Source: Lutraria lutraria
Lineage: Eukaryota; Mollusca; Bivalvia; Venerida; Mactridae
NCBI GenBank assembly: GCA_964023205.1
Contig: OZ026839.1
Location: forward strand, 18,940,386-19,004,385
Direction of reading: 5' to 3'
Length of the DNA: 64,000 nt
Of the stretch, positions 45,084-58,261 are shown one piece after another. The notes beneath the pieces are model-generated. The model worked only from the letters and a program-made list of their open reading frames with translations, was not told the origin of the DNA and made no database searches. The position numbers and the translations under genes are program-made. How positions within the stretch are numbered: position 1 is the first letter of the stretch; the number at the start of each line of letters is the position of its first letter.

Positions 45084-48000
45084 AATCACTTTTCAAGTCC
45101 ATACAGAAATTTGATTTAGTTCATAATTATTACATTTTGCACTTATTTCACATTAGAAGACAGCCTACTGGAATTTTACACACATATTACCAAATTATAA
45201 GCCCATTAATTACACTTCAAATGTAACTTGTCATATGAATTATAAATATTTATAGATAAAATAAGAATTAAAAAAACATAATGGCGAGTAACAAAAATTA
45301 GTGTACAAAATGATTGAGAAAGAGTGACTAGCGATTTTCACACATGTAATAATGTAATTATTATAGTAATTATGTTCATCAACAAAATGTTTACAGTTCA
45401 TCATTGAAACACAGTTGATTTGCATTATTTAAAGTCGCTGCTCTGTGCTCAGGCAGACGATTTGAAGTGCATGAAATAATAAAAACATATGGATTTTACG
45501 TAATTGGTAAGGTGCTTTACACATTGAAAGTGTCTTGTGAAAATACCAAACACTAAACAATAGTGGTTTTCAAATTTTCAAATACACATGTATTATTTCA
45601 CCAACTGTCAGCATTTACGACAATGTCGATAACATTTCTCCAGATTCTTGTGCTTCGACCTTCTGAAAAAAATTAACAAAAGTAGTATGAGAGTGAGCTA
45701 CTTTGTATAGCATATTAAGAAGAATTGTGAGGAGAAAAACTGTGTACCTTATAAGTAGCAATTAGGCAATAACATTCACCTTGGCGAATAGCATGGACAA
45801 TGAATACAAGTCATTCAGTGACATTTAGAGAATATGATGTGCATTCCAACGCCATGTATTTAACATACAAGACTAATTTTGATGCAAAGCATCAAAGACG
45901 GTGCACATGTTGTTTCAAGTACAAGATATTTTACGTAAGAATAAATAATAAATTTTGAGAATATGGATGTCTAGTGTGAACAAGCTTTTACTTTGATTTG
46001 GCCTTCTAGCCTTATCTGACCCATTATAAAATCTGACCTAGATTTTATTGATGAGCATCATGACAAATTTTCTACAAAATTTTGTCATATTTGTAACTAG
46101 ATTACCCAAGTATGACGAAAGTTGTTTCAAACATGCATCATGTTACTATGTGACAAATGAGCAAAAACAAAACCTCTCATGAAAGAGATGTTTCTAAAAT
46201 GCCAGCCAAGTAGTCATTCATGTTAAAGGTCTCAATCAATACAGGTCATACACAGATGATAACCAATTTTCATGTAAAGTTTGAAGATCTTATGCCCCAC
46301 CGTGCACAAGTTACTTATTGTAAGGAGACTGTTTTGTTGTCTGAAGGAAAACCATTTGTTCAACCTACCCAACAACAACTGAATTGTACTAAGCAATATA
46401 TTCCCAAATGTTCGAACTGGGCATATATAAGAAAAAAAGAAAAGTATGTATAACAAGTTAAAATAAATTTATTATCAAAAATGCATTCTTATGCAACAAC
46501 AAATGTTAAGTTTATTAAAGAGATTAGTTAAACTGATACAAAAATAGTTACTAATTGCACTTTGTGGAGGTATAACAGCACATTCACGAAAGTTGAAAGT
46601 TTTAAGACGAAATGTGCATTAAATAAGATTTAAAAAGGAAACATGTACATGAAACAGTACAGTCACAACAATACTATAAATTCATATTAAACACAGTTGA
46701 GCAAATGTGCACTTAAGCTTGAGCAAATAGCATACCTGAATGTTGCTTTTTATGATAGTGAAAATACAAACTTATACATCACAATACTTAATATAATGTT
46801 TTATTTTACAAAATTGATTGCTATGAATATTTTTTAATACATTGAAATAGAAACATATTAGAATTTGCAAAAATTATGTTATATCTAATTTGTATCATTA
46901 GTTCAGCATTCCTTCGACACTTACAACTGGCACAAGTAAAATACTAAAAATTAGTTTTGACAATTAAAACAAAACATTATTATGAAGTATGTGTAATGAA
47001 AACATAGTGTTAATAATAATAATAATGTTCTTAGATTGGTTATCACAAAGTACATAGCAAGCTAAAATGGTGGATTTAAGATGGCCCTATATCACTGTCA
47101 TGAGTATTTACTCTAACAATCCAAATGGAAAAATCTCAATTGCCTATACAAAGTTTCTATGTTTTATCAGGTGACCAAATTAAATACTGACCTAATTCAG
47201 CCACTAATATCTGGTGAAGATTGCAAGCTCTACTTGGGAAAATAATCAATGGTCAATGGTTTAACAAAAATAAAGTTTTTACAGTTTAAATGGAAAAATG
47301 CAATAGGAAAGATTGAATTGCTTATGATATTATAAGAGTTACAAAAAATAAATTAGCAACATTTATACCAAGACAGTCCTGTAGTCTGGTACACACACAA
47401 AAATATACATATTTACAAAGAAATGTAAAGATAACAATAGTGACAGGAGAACTAAAATATAAGAGAACTTTTTTGCACTTTCCTTAAAGCTTTATACAGA
47501 TATACATTGGAGGAAATAATCAATGGCACATGGATTATTAAAAATGATTTTTATGAGTTTAAATGGGAATAAAAAGAAACATGTCAAAGTTGAAAAATTT
47601 ATTTTTTATGAGATCATACAAGTTGTAATGAAAACATGATTAACAACATCTCTACCAAGAAAGTCCTGTAGCCTAGTCTACACAAAACACAAGCAATATA
47701 TATATACATAGACATATTTACTAAGATATGTAAACAACAACAATGGACAAGATAAAGCTCAAAGTCTGATCTCTGGTAAGTTTTCTATTACTTTCCAAAT
47801 GAATCTTTACCCCAGATGGCCCAGTACCTAACTTTAACATAATTTAATGACAGAAAGACTGTTAATATACAGAAGGAAAAAGTATCAGAAAAGTTTATAT
47901 TTCATTTTGTTATAGATGAACTAGAGCAATGAAAGTCCTACAGTATAATAAACCAAAGTGTTGTTTTTTACCATACAATAAATATTGTAGCACAATGGCA

Positions 48001-48642
48001 TTTGGTTAGAAATAAATAGCCATGGTCAGTGTTCCTATAATCATTTGTTGGTAAGAAGTTTCATAAATATGAATTGAAGAAATTGACTATCAAAGCAATA
48101 ATCCTTAATTTTTCTATGTTTCTTATTAAGTTTACTGATCACTTGCATAACAAACATATATAAAAAAAAACATCATGTTGTATTACCTGATTTCTTGGTA
48201 AAATTAATTTTCATTTAAAAAAACAATCATGGGTATTTTTTTACTCAAAAATAACTAAAAATTGCATGCACTGTCAAAAACAATTTTTTCTAACAGACAA
48301 AAATTGTACTGTGAACACACAAAAATCTATAATTTTTATTATATTCTTTAGTCATACTATTGTCTAAAATGCTAATTTCTGGTTTTAGGCTTCTTTCCAA
48401 AATGTAATTATACCTTTAAAGCAACAAACATCTAAAATGTAAATATGTTAAATTAGAAAAATGTCTGCATGGTAAATTTGCATGTTCCGAAGAGTATATA
48501 TTTATTGATTTATTTTTTCACAATATTATAGAAGTTTGTCCCAGAAAATTTTGCTGTAAAATTTACTGGCAACGACTCCACCATGCTGAACAATAGATCA
48601 TCATCTTCTTCTTGTGGTAACTTCCCAAATAATTTAACTAAA
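45084..48642. other. Very AT-rich region with worn repeat traces
   Basis: Traces of the 'GATGGCCCTATATC..' tandem element are visible at about 45990-46170 (ending 'CATGTTACTATGTGACAAATGAGC'), at about 47070-47110 ('AAGATGGCCCTATATCACTGTCATGAG') and weakly around 47800-47830. Two related stretches near 47320-47410 and 47620-47710 ('AACAACATCTCTACCAAGAAAGTCCTGTAGCCTAGT') indicate an old local duplication of about 300 bp. No gene supported. Confidence 0.4.
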
Positions 48643-48771
48643 TCATATTAAGGTAACATCCTTTGAGAAATTGTCTCTATTGACTGACAACTTGCATCTG
48701 TAAGTTCTTGATCCTTTTGTTCCTTCGCAAGTTGGACATACACCTTCCACTAACTTCTTCTTGCGACAAGC
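48643..48771 (-). CDS. Candidate terminal exon, Cys-rich
   Basis: An acceptor (TTTATACATTTACAG) precedes 48771, and one frame then runs about 42 codons to a TGA at 48643. It starts CRKKKLVEGVCPTCEG and continues with YRCKLSVNRD, giving a possible zinc-binding C..C..C pattern. No family assigned. It lies on the same strand downstream of the peptidase-like gene and might be part of that or another gene. Confidence 0.28.
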   Translation of the reverse strand, partial: ACRKKKLVEGVCPTCEGTKGSRTYRCKLSVNRDNFSKDVTLI

Positions 48772-49274
48772 TGTAAATGTATAAATAAAACACTTATTTA
48801 TATATAAACGGGAACACAAAACAACACATGACTGTGTATTCTATACACAATGTCTTTCCCTTTGACAACATATGAAAATCAGTCAGAACTATTATGTGGT
48901 TTATGACCAAAACATATGTTTCCCACACAGACATCCGTATACATGACATTTTAACAATTATTGATTCAATTCATGAACTCGACCACTTACCAAGCATAAC
49001 ATTTCCAAATTTAAACAGTTTTTTTGGACTATTATAAATTTAATGTAAGCCAGTTGGCATTCAAATCTGAAATATAGAAATTCAAGCACTTTTCAGGGTT
49101 TGTATGAAACCCACAACTAATAAACAGTGAAAATAAAGTCTAATCCAAAAAGTAGTATGCCTATAGACAAAAAATTCCACACCTTTTGTACTACAAGCAG
49201 TATATGAAGCAACTTCATACAGTGAATCAATTGAATACACCAACTCCTTGTCTTTCATTTGCACAGCAAATCAC

Positions 49275-49342
49275 CATTTTTTTAAAATGTTGTCAACGTC
49301 CTCATCTTCTATTGACACAGGTACAGCATCATTGGAAATGAA
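49275..49342 (-). CDS. Candidate short terminal exon
   Basis: An acceptor (ACTAATATTTTCAG) precedes 49342. The frame reads ISNDAVPVSIEDEDVDNIL and ends KKW followed by TGA. The acidic composition and clean acceptor suggest a real or former C-terminal exon. Its phase does not join easily to 48771. Confidence 0.25.
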
Positions 49343-49975
49343 CTGAAAATATTAGTATTATAAATTTAAGCTCTGTAAGATATAGTCTATGAAGTTTAAA
49401 GGATAGGAAATTAAGTAGTTCTCAAGTTACTTACAGTTGGAATTACTTGTCCAAATCACCAAAAGTGAATAGTTTTCCTTTATACTATAAACATAATTAT
49501 TGATTAAAGTTAATAGATCAAATCAATAATTACTTGTCTGGGACAACTAGTCAAGTGCTTATTTTGCAGACTGTAATTTTGAGTGAGTCACATTATTGAG
49601 AGGTCTTAAGGTGAGTTGTAACTGTATATATATTCAATTTAAATGAGTATGATTTTTTTCATCTACCTTTTCATCTTAACACATACTTTTTAATATTAAC
49701 TGATTACTGAAACGCTGATCAACTGCTGACATCTTAATATTGTTGCAAGTGTTAAGCTCAAATTAGACAGTAATTTCTGTGTTTGGAAACAAAGATTGGG
49801 CAAAAATGCAGGTGTTGCAGTTTGCATATTAACCTGATCATAGGACTGTATGTTATTAGGAACTGACAATTCAAATTTCAAAAGAGAATCGTTCACTTGA
49901 CTGAAGCGGACGTGCAACATACTCATAATCATTCAATAATTGGCTATATACTTCATGTACATCATAAAACAATGA

Positions 49976-50772
49976 CTATGAATAAGAAAAGGCAGTTCTT
50001 TGAGTATTACCGTGCTCCAAAATATTTGACCAATAACCTGGAGTCAATTCATAAGAATGATCTTTATAATGAACAAAAAGAAAATCAAATAACTCATCTA
50101 ATGTGTCATAAGATATCAGCACAGCAGTACCATCATCGCTGCGTAACCCATGTCTATTTCTTTCGTGGGAATCAAATAAAAGGAAATGATTAGTTTGAGG
50201 ATCGATATACAAAGCGATTGTCAAACCATCAACAGTCAAGATTTGGTAAGGCGAGAGTAGGCATGCTTGAGAAATTGCGTCGAAAAATGGCAATTGGCCC
50301 TAACGTAACTCGACAGGTCTGTTGATATTATATAGCCGTAATACATATCTGAAGCACAGTTCTCAATAAGTTTGGGGCCAACAGGCCCAAAAGCTAGACT
50401 AACAGACCTGCTTAGGGGTCCGGGCATTTCTATCAATATTTTATACACTTTTGAGATTCCTAACCGGCCCAAACACATTTCTAACTTATATCCATTATTG
50501 ATGAGGCAATAAGTCACTGCATCTTACTGACATCTAGATTAAAACTTCCTACATGACAATATGCCTGGGTGTTCATTTTTCCTGATAAAATCTAACGTGA
50601 GGTAAGTTTCTAAGCGGCTAAATTGGCCTGCAGTTATTGAGAACCCTGCTGAGGTGTACTGTACATCATATAACTGACCCCTAAATGTAGCAACATTTGG
50701 CAAATCATTATGTCCAAGGTATCTAAGTTCACCGATGGACTGAACTATACTTCCATACAAGCGACATATCAA
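49976..50772 (-). pseudogene. Peptidase C76-like (viral-type deubiquitinase) gene, broken
   Basis: Three overlapping minus-strand frames look like parts of one protein. The first (50772-50539) includes LRYLGHNDLPNVATFRGQLY. The second (50517-50236) includes ASDMYYGYIISTDLSS. The third (50293-49976) includes SPYQILTVDGLTIALYI, FLLFDSHERNRHGL and DDGTAVLISYDTLDELFDFL. The 'G.TIAL..D....LLFDSH.R...G....DGTAVL..F.....L' order matches, from memory, the C-terminal half of herpesvirus-tegument-type cysteine peptidases (C76), which also occur in invertebrate mobile elements; DSH holds the Asp and His of the active site. I did not find the catalytic Cys. The frame changes between parts 2 and 3, and after the TAG at 49976 the same frame stays open for 33 more codons, so this is probably a decayed copy. 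Confidence 0.5.
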
Positions 50773-50929
50773 GACTTATGAAATTAAAAATACTGCAAGG
50801 CTGGCATTGAAAAAATGCCGAAAGAGCGACTATAGTGACATTGCAGTACACTGCATTCCATTATACGGTGCAAATTTAGACAACCTTGATGGAAACTACC
50901 TACTGTTAAATACTTCTTACCATGTTTGT

Positions 50930-51100
50930 TGACAGTTATCGTTGTTGTCTTTCGTGTTCAGTCAACCAATATGGCGGAAAGTGACGCGTTTTAACATGTG
51001 GTTAATTGTAACATTTTCATTGGTCGATTGATAGTGTCTGGCTGGAAAATGCTGGCGGAGCGAGTTTTTCGCGAAACGGAGACAAAACAAACAAAAAAGA
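50930..51100. promoter_or_regulatory. Possible promoter region of the peptidase-like gene
   Basis: This is less AT-rich than its surroundings, with CpG-containing words (GACGCG, TTTCGCGAAA) and CCAAT boxes in both orientations (TCAACCAATATGG about 50963-50975; CATTGGTCG about 51019-51027). It lies 160-300 bp upstream of the first peptidase-like frame on the minus strand. Inference from composition. Confidence 0.25.
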
Positions 51101-53026
51101 AAATGGAGATAAAAAACAACGAACATTTCTACTGTTTTACGCAGCTAGAAAGAAACTGAATTCACGAAGCGAAATTCAATAATAACTGCTCAAAGAATTA
51201 TATCAATTACGATTTAAACCGTCAGTATGTTTTATCTCCATTGCGTTTTTATTCGCAATCCGTTAAAACGTCAATGCGTTGTATATAAACGTAATACAAA
51301 ATATGGTTTTTCATAAGGCAAGACTTATTTGCATAGTTTGGTCATTGTCACTACAGTTTTTCCATTATATAGGCTTGTACGAAGTAAATAAGATCAATTG
51401 TCGTTGATTTTTTAATTTACCCTATTGTTCTTTTAACAACTGACTTTCAGATAGGCATAAACAAGCTTCGAAAACGTTTTCGGTACTTTTGCGAAGTTGG
51501 GGTAGTAAGGTTTAGAAACTAACGTATAAAAAGAGCGTAGCCTAACCGTTTTGAGAGAAGCTATTATATATACAGAAAACATTTTCAAAGCTTTGTAGTA
51601 ACGGTAAAAAACTTTCATTTTAAATATTTTGACATTTTTTATCACTTAATGGATGCATACAATACATATCAGATTGTTTAAAAAAGATTAAAAAAGAAAG
51701 TAAAAAATTATTAATAATACCAGCTTCTCCCAAATCGATTACGCAACACCAGGGCAATTTTTTAACACTATTCAATACTGACGCCGCCGTTCTCGGCGCC
51801 GTCAATAAACATGTCAATCATTCTTAGCTGTTTAGTACCAAAGAAATATTTCAATTCTCCACATCTTTTCAGTGATCTTGAATTACTAATGCAGAATACC
51901 GTGGGCAAAATATATCAGAACGGTTTGTGAGTTAAAGATATTCAACTACTTTTTCAAATTATTGAAGTCATAAGACATGACAAGAACTAAATTAAGTTAA
52001 TTTATCAGTAAAACTATATTTAGACTTAACACCCGTGTCGGACTTCTAAAAGATCACCAGGCCTTACTTCAGACTTACTTAAACCTCGTCATAATATGTA
52101 TTTTGCTTTGTCTTTGTCTTCAACCACGATATTATTTATAGGGAAGATAAAAATCCCTACCATCCTTCACTATTCTTGTCTCTTTTCCCTATGAAAATGT
52201 CAACAAGAGATGAAAGAAATGCAATATTTCTGTCAAGATAAATCAATTTGGTAAACGAATAAAAATATAAAATGCCTTCAATGGCCAAGCCTGATAAGGT
52301 ATTTTCATTAAAAATGGCTGCATTGACCTGAGTACTAGTTAATTCACTTTCATTCATACTGATAATTAATATTCATCTCTAAACAGTAAATGACTATAAA
52401 TGGTGAAGAAAAATAAACTTTAAAGTAATTTATTAGAAATTAGTTCAATATAATGCCATTAACCTGAATACATTTATTTGAAATTTGACCCAAATAACAA
52501 CAATGTGAACTGAATATAGTGATTTAAAGATTCCATACTTCGGTTAAGAGCTTTGTGAAACCGTTCTTTCTGTTAAAATTAAGAAATCTGAATTAGATAT
52601 CGAAAACTTCACTTTTTAAAGAGAAGATCGCACCTGCAAAAAAAGGGAACGTTGCTTGTTAATTCAATTCCAATATCATCCCTTACGAACGTCGCTTTGA
52701 TTTTTAACATAATGTATTTAATTAGATATAAGGAAAGTAATAATATTTTAGTACGTTTTATCGACAGTATTGGATTGAAAATTCCGGTTATTTAATTGAC
52801 AAAATGTAATCAACGAATATTGAAATAATCATTGTCTGCAATATGAATATAAACTGTTAACCCAATACTGGTTCAAAACAATTGGATAACTAAAGATGGA
52901 ATGATTTGATACAGTTTAAGATTGGAGGGGGTGGGGTGGATATAGCAAGCCAATATTATCTTTTTTTGGGGGGGAGACTAAGCCACGTTTCCTGCGACAT
53001 ATCCCAACGAGTGTAAACAAACAGTA
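51101..53026. other. AT-rich region without a supported gene
   Basis: No domain, RNA gene or clear repeat found. Minus-strand frames at 51620-51817 and 52157-52357 lack supporting features. A short G-rich tract (TTTTTTTGGGGGGGG) is at about 52960-52974. Confidence 0.35.
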
Positions 53027-53029
53027 TCA

Positions 53030-55195
53030 GGCCATACCAAATCGTTTCTTCGTTTAGCGTCCACCCTAAGTTCGAAAACCTATCTAGCTATCCTCAGAAA
53101 AAAAGAAGCCCTCGAAAAAAACAAGTCATCCTGACTTCTAGCCTCATCAGACTATGGCTGTCAAATATAGCTTTCATGCATTGTCAATCATAACTTACTG
53201 AAATAACTGAAAACATGTTTGGGCATAAGAAAACTACGACTGAACTTATGTTTATAGTCAATATTTAATTTCAGACTTAACCATTAAAATTTTACTCAAT
53301 AAGAGTAAAATAATGTGCTCCTAAAAAGTTCTTTCACATAAACCCACTTTCATAACCTATGAAATCAACTGAAAAAAACAACATTTTACAAAAACTAATA
53401 AGTATAAAATGATAGACATAATTATATTCTTCAATATTTTATAAAGTGTAACATCAAGTTTGCCCTTCAATTATTAAATCCTACTGATCATGTAAACTGT
53501 AATGATCTAATATTTTGATATTCATAATGAGTTTAGTTCAATATATTTATAACATCAAGTCATTTTCACTGATAAGGAAACAATGCTGTTTTGTTGAAAA
53601 CCATACAAGCAGAAATTCCAACTGCATCTTTAAATATGAAGCCCTAAGTATTGCCTACCAGTAAATCTGCTAACTGATGTAGTAAAACCAGTGATCTTTT
53701 TCTAAAATTTTCTCACTACCCATGCCCATCACAAATGGATATTTAGCTCACAAATTCCAAAATGGGAACTATTTAATAACACTTATTTTATTTTCTATGG
53801 AAATGTGGTTATTAAATTGTTTAAAAACAGGGAAACTTCTGGCTATTATAGGGGGAAATGAAAACTTTTGCAGGGGGAAACTGCCTATATAAGGAAGTAA
53901 ATGTAGTGAAAAAATCACTGAAAATCATGATAAAAAATTCATGATAAAAACAGAAAGAAATGTCAATGTTCCTATTAGTCTCACACTTGAGAATTACAAA
54001 TTAAGTTAAGAAGACACTTTTCAGTTTTTGGTTGTATTAGGATAGTCATAAAGGTGATGGTCATCTGGAGTAAAAAGATTCCCACAAGTGTAGATAACTT
54101 CTTCTTACAACAGCTCTACTCCAATTCTTTCATCAGTTGTCAGCTTCTTTGTTGCATACATGCATCTGTAAATCAGAATTTATTCATTTTTATAGACTGA
54201 TACACACTACATCTAGAAATAAACATTTTCACAGTATATTTATAAACCTTAGTTGCTAGGAATATATTTATTTTATGATACTACATTTATCATGATATCC
54301 AAATCAAATATACCCATTTAATGTCTTTAATTTAATGCAATGTCTTTGAGAGGTCATCATGGCGAAGAGGATAGATAAAATGGCGTAAAATAACTTGCCC
54401 CTTACCAGTGAGGGTTCGAATACCACTCTGAACTAAGAATCTTTTATGTGACAAAATCATTCAGTGTGCTAACATAAGATCCATGGTTTTTGGTTCTCTC
54501 TAATATATGTAACCCTGTTCATGAGATGCAGGCATGGCGCGTAATGCCTTGAACAGTTCCTGGGGTCTTAGTCTACCATTAAAACTGGAAAGTCAACATA
54601 TGACCTGAATTGACAACAAATACTCTGTAGCTAGCAGTTTCTCAACATTCACCAAATTTACAGTTGGGAAATTAATAGTCTTGTATGATGTAATTGAAAG
54701 TGATAAAGTATGAAATCACACCCCGATCAGTTTTTATTCGTTTGTAAGCGAGAAAAAAAGATACACACAATGTAAAACATCCATGGGTAAAAGTCTTCTT
54801 AGTATAACGTTCATGACAAAATCGACCAACTGCGAAAACATATTACAAATAATGAATTATCCGCATATGTAAATTAAAAGTAATTACACCAACAATCTAC
54901 TAAACTTCTTATTCATCTTAAAATATACTATTTTATGTAAGATTATTACACATTGTTTTTAAATCATTGACTAACATAATTACTTACCTAGCTACTGCTT
55001 ACGTTTTTTTTTCGGATGCAAATGGCGTAAATACGTAAAGGGTGATGACAACATGCGGTATGTATAAATTCCGTAGCAAAACCGGTCAAAAGTTTTCACT
55101 GCGGGATCTTAAGACAAGTGTGTTTTTTTTCTTTCTCCGAAGGCTCAAACCTATCCGTCCGCGGACGCTAAACGAAAATACGACTTGGTATGGCC
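53030..55195. mobile_element. 2.2-kb non-autonomous DNA element with TCA duplication
   Basis: GGCCATACCAAATCGTTTCTTCGTTTAGCGTCC at 53030 is mirrored by 'GGACGCTAAACGAAAATACGACTTGGTATGGCC' ending 55195. Both ends are flanked by TCA (53027-53029 and 55196-55198). The interior is AT-rich with a worn SINE (54350-54480) and no transposase. Confidence 0.8.
54350..54480 (+). mobile_element. Worn tRNA-derived SINE head
   Basis: 'GTCATCATGGCGAAGAGGATAGATAAAATGGCG' has an A-box-like core, and 'GTGAGGGTTCGAATACC' (about 54409-54425) is a B box. A conserved-looking body follows ('TTTTTGGTTCTCTCTAATATATGTAACCCTGTTCATGAGATG'). It is a different family from the SINE at 6752. Confidence 0.45.
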
Positions 55196-55198
55196 TCA

Positions 55199-55899
55199 CT
55201 TATATTTGATGACATATATTCTTAATATCCGTACTTCATCAGCGAATGTATATAAAAAAATATATTTAAAGTATAAGCGATCCTTTTCCGCAGTGTTTCA
55301 CTCGTATAAAACAATAAACTTAATAAAGATCATTGCCATAAAACTATTAAATATAGACGTTTCTTAATGAAACGCTATTTAGACATAATTTGATTACGCC
55401 TAATCTCTTTTCAACAGAATGTTCCAATGCTTCTAATATTTCTTTAGACCTTTTTTTGTGATGTAGATGAAAAAAAAACATGTGCCTATCATAGAGAAAA
55501 TAATCAAGCTAGTCATTATGGGTAATAAAAAGTATAAAATTAGTAATATTTCAATAAAAAAAACCATGTTCTGCCATGTTCTCAATAAAAAATTGCTTTA
55601 TGTATCTCCAAGACTTCAGAATTTCCAGAAGCTTTTCAAATACAGAAACTTTGAAGAAACATTAAATCAATTCCATTCAAGGTCAAAAGGAATGACTCAA
55701 CATCATAAGAAGTATACATCATATATCACATACTGATACACTATGGTTAGTAAAATATCCTGCTACAATGAAGCTATACGAAGCTCGAACAAAGCAATAC
55801 ATCTCCGAAATATCGATTGAGTTTCATAAAGTCTATATCGGTTAATACCTCTATTCTCTAATTCTAATTCCATTAAAATTAAGTCAAAGTCTATGTTCT
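55199..55899. other. AT-rich spacer
   Basis: A basic 89-codon frame (55467-55736, plus strand) has no recognisable domain, though it might be the worn upstream part of the LINE remnant that follows. Confidence 0.3.
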
Positions 55900-56660
55900 T
55901 AATACATTCAACGAGCACTTACTTTCTATAGCAAATCTTATCTCTGGTAAACAATTCAATCCTGATAATTTCGTAAGTCTACAGAAGTATTTAGGCACCA
56001 AACCTAAAAAATAGAATTCCATAAATCTACGTTTGAAATTGACAAAACAACCAATCAAATACATGCTATTAAATATACTATTAATGATGGCATTGTACCT
56101 AACTTATTAAAGTATTGTAGGGTTTCCATTAACCCGGCAATAGCTCATAATGATTAAATCCAGTTTAAGTATAATGGAATTTCCCGGTCTCGTTTAACAT
56201 GCCTATGTTACACTAATATTTAAAGGTGGTTTTAAGGAAGATCAGAACAACTAAAGCCGATTTCTGTGCACACTTCCATTTGTTTAGTTTTAAAAAACAT
56301 ATGGCAACTCATCTTTTAAATTATCTAAATGTATCCTATTTTATACTGTTCAATCCTGATTTCGTCAAAGGCTTTCTAGTCATACTACTTTTATTCATTT
56401 GATTGACAATTTGTCGACGAAATTGACAATGTGATGAAATATGTCGACGCCATTTGTCTGGATTTGCGTAATGTTTTGACCATGTTAATAATCATATCAG
56501 GTGTTCCTCAAGGGTTCAACTGTTTCGTGTTTACATAAATGGCGAAGTGCTTGAACTAACAGAAAGTAACAATGAATTATACGCCGATGACTCCATGCAT
56601 ACTTTATGCGTCATATCATGATATTAGATGATTGGAGGTCATTTGAATGACATTAATAAA
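55900..56660 (+). pseudogene. LINE reverse transcriptase remnant
   Basis: Scattered plus-strand fragments occur in the order expected for a LINE RT. 'TATTTAAAGGTGG' (LFKGG) near 56218 precedes a region resembling 'HLLNYL..' and the 'Q.GFR' block. DAICLDLRN at about 56449-56475 stands for the 'DAIFLDLSKAFD' motif. ISGVPQG at about 56495-56515 is the conserved SGVPQG motif, and LYADDS at about 56580-56597 is the YADD catalytic motif. Stops, frameshifts and deletions separate these blocks, so the copy is long dead. Clade not determined. Confidence 0.65.
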
Positions 56661-57253
56661 TGGTGCTGTCAATACTATGCAACTACATCGGACTAAAACG
56701 AAATTTACGATTTTGTTGTTCATATAAATGTAAGCACCAAAACAATTTTGAAATATGATACATATGCAGTTCGCAGTTATTTGAATTGCGAATTGCATTC
56801 TAGCTCAAAGTTAGCGAACGCTCGCGAACTGCCTTCCAACTTTATACAACCATCAATTATAATATCCCACAATTACATCATTACACGCACATTTTTTATG
56901 TTTTTTTCATGGTTTAAAAAATATTAGACTTAATTAATGAATACAGAAAATAAATAATAATAGTTCACCAGAATGTTAAAACAGATTATCTACCAAATTT
57001 ACTGTATCAATATCGAAAACAAACATAACGCTGGAAGGTTGTGAGTTTCATACTTATAAGCAAAAAATATTAGCAGCCAGTGAATGCAGCACTTGGTACA
57101 GTCCTCATATCTCGATCTTTACGTAATTGTTGTGAATAATAAATTATTAAGTTCGTATGTCTGTAAGATATTCGTGTTATACTATTTTAAAGAAATATTG
57201 GGTGTACAAACAACAACAGGATAACAGTAAAGAACATTCGCCAATAAGATGTG
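56661..57253. other. Spacer, nothing recognised
   Basis: AT-rich sequence after the RT remnant; may contain its unrecognisable 3' end. Confidence 0.3.
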
Positions 57254-57365
57254 CTTAAAGTTTCAAGCAGTTCTTAAGTAACAAGCAGTTCTAAGAGTAA
57301 CAAGCAGTTCTTAAAGTAACAAGCATTTCTTAAAGTAAGAAACAGTTCTTAAAAGCAACAATCTG
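57254..57365 (+). repeat. Short minisatellite, about 20-bp unit
   Basis: Five to six imperfect copies of 'AGTAACAAGCAGTTCTTAA' (about 18-21 bp) lie in tandem, with one unit altered to CATTTCTT and another to AAACAGTTC. Confidence 0.75.
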
Positions 57366-58260
57366 TTACTTGGCAGAATAATTATTTGTTTGTGATAAGA
57401 ATCAAACGCAAGTTCCTGAATTTAAATAATGAATAATGGATGCGAATGGGGGGGAGGGCACGTCAGAGTTATGGATAGCACGAAAATTCTATCTCTGATA
57501 TAAAATGTCGATAAATTAAAAAACTGTTCCATCTATCGTGCCATTCTTTTGAGGAAATGTGTTTTGGACATATAAGAAAAGGATATTTAAGTTTCATTCC
57601 GGAATATTTATTGGCAACTGAGAAATTTGACTTTGAATTTTGGAATTTCATCGCTATAGTATGGATTTGTGGTGGGGTAAAGTCCCAGTTTTTACCCACG
57701 GATAATGACTCAAAATCCGTTACGCATGACTGGTCATGGAATTATATCGCGTGGCATGAGAAATCGCGATATCTGAACTGATTCAAACTGATGAATATAA
57801 GTTTTATCATTGATGTCAATGTGATTACGATATAAGTTAAATGGGTTGGAAAAGCAAACAAAGGCGACTCAAAAAGCGTAAACATAATTATAGCAGCGAA
57901 AACTCAGAAACAAGTTGTGGTCAATTGAAAAGTGTAGTTCAATTTTTAGGTCAGCAATGTTATTGTATACATAAAAGATCCCATGTTTAGGTAATACGAA
58001 TACTATTGTAATATATGCTATAGAGCAATCTATGAAACATTATTATCACTCGCCTTTGTGGCGCAGTTGGTAAAGCATAAGATAAGTGAATCTTGAGGAC
58101 TGAGTCTGATATTAGACATCATTTTTGATTTGTAACTTTTTTTCATTTTTGACAGAAGTTAAATTTACATAATTATATCGATAAGAAAATGATTTTTAAA
58201 AGTTTTTTATATGTGTATAGTTTCGTGAAATTATAAAAATAAAATAACCTCACATGGGTA
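57366..58260. other. Intergenic region with a weak tRNA-like trace
   Basis: The frames at 57469-57699 (minus) and 57557-57781 (plus) overlap on opposite strands and show no domain. 'GTGGCGCAGTTGGTAAAGC' at about 58059-58077 resembles an A box, but no good B box follows. Confidence 0.3.
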
Positions 58261-58261
58261 G

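Noticed and set aside
58055..58130. tRNA-like A box GTGGCGCAGTTGG
   Set aside because: No matching B box or acceptor stem follows.
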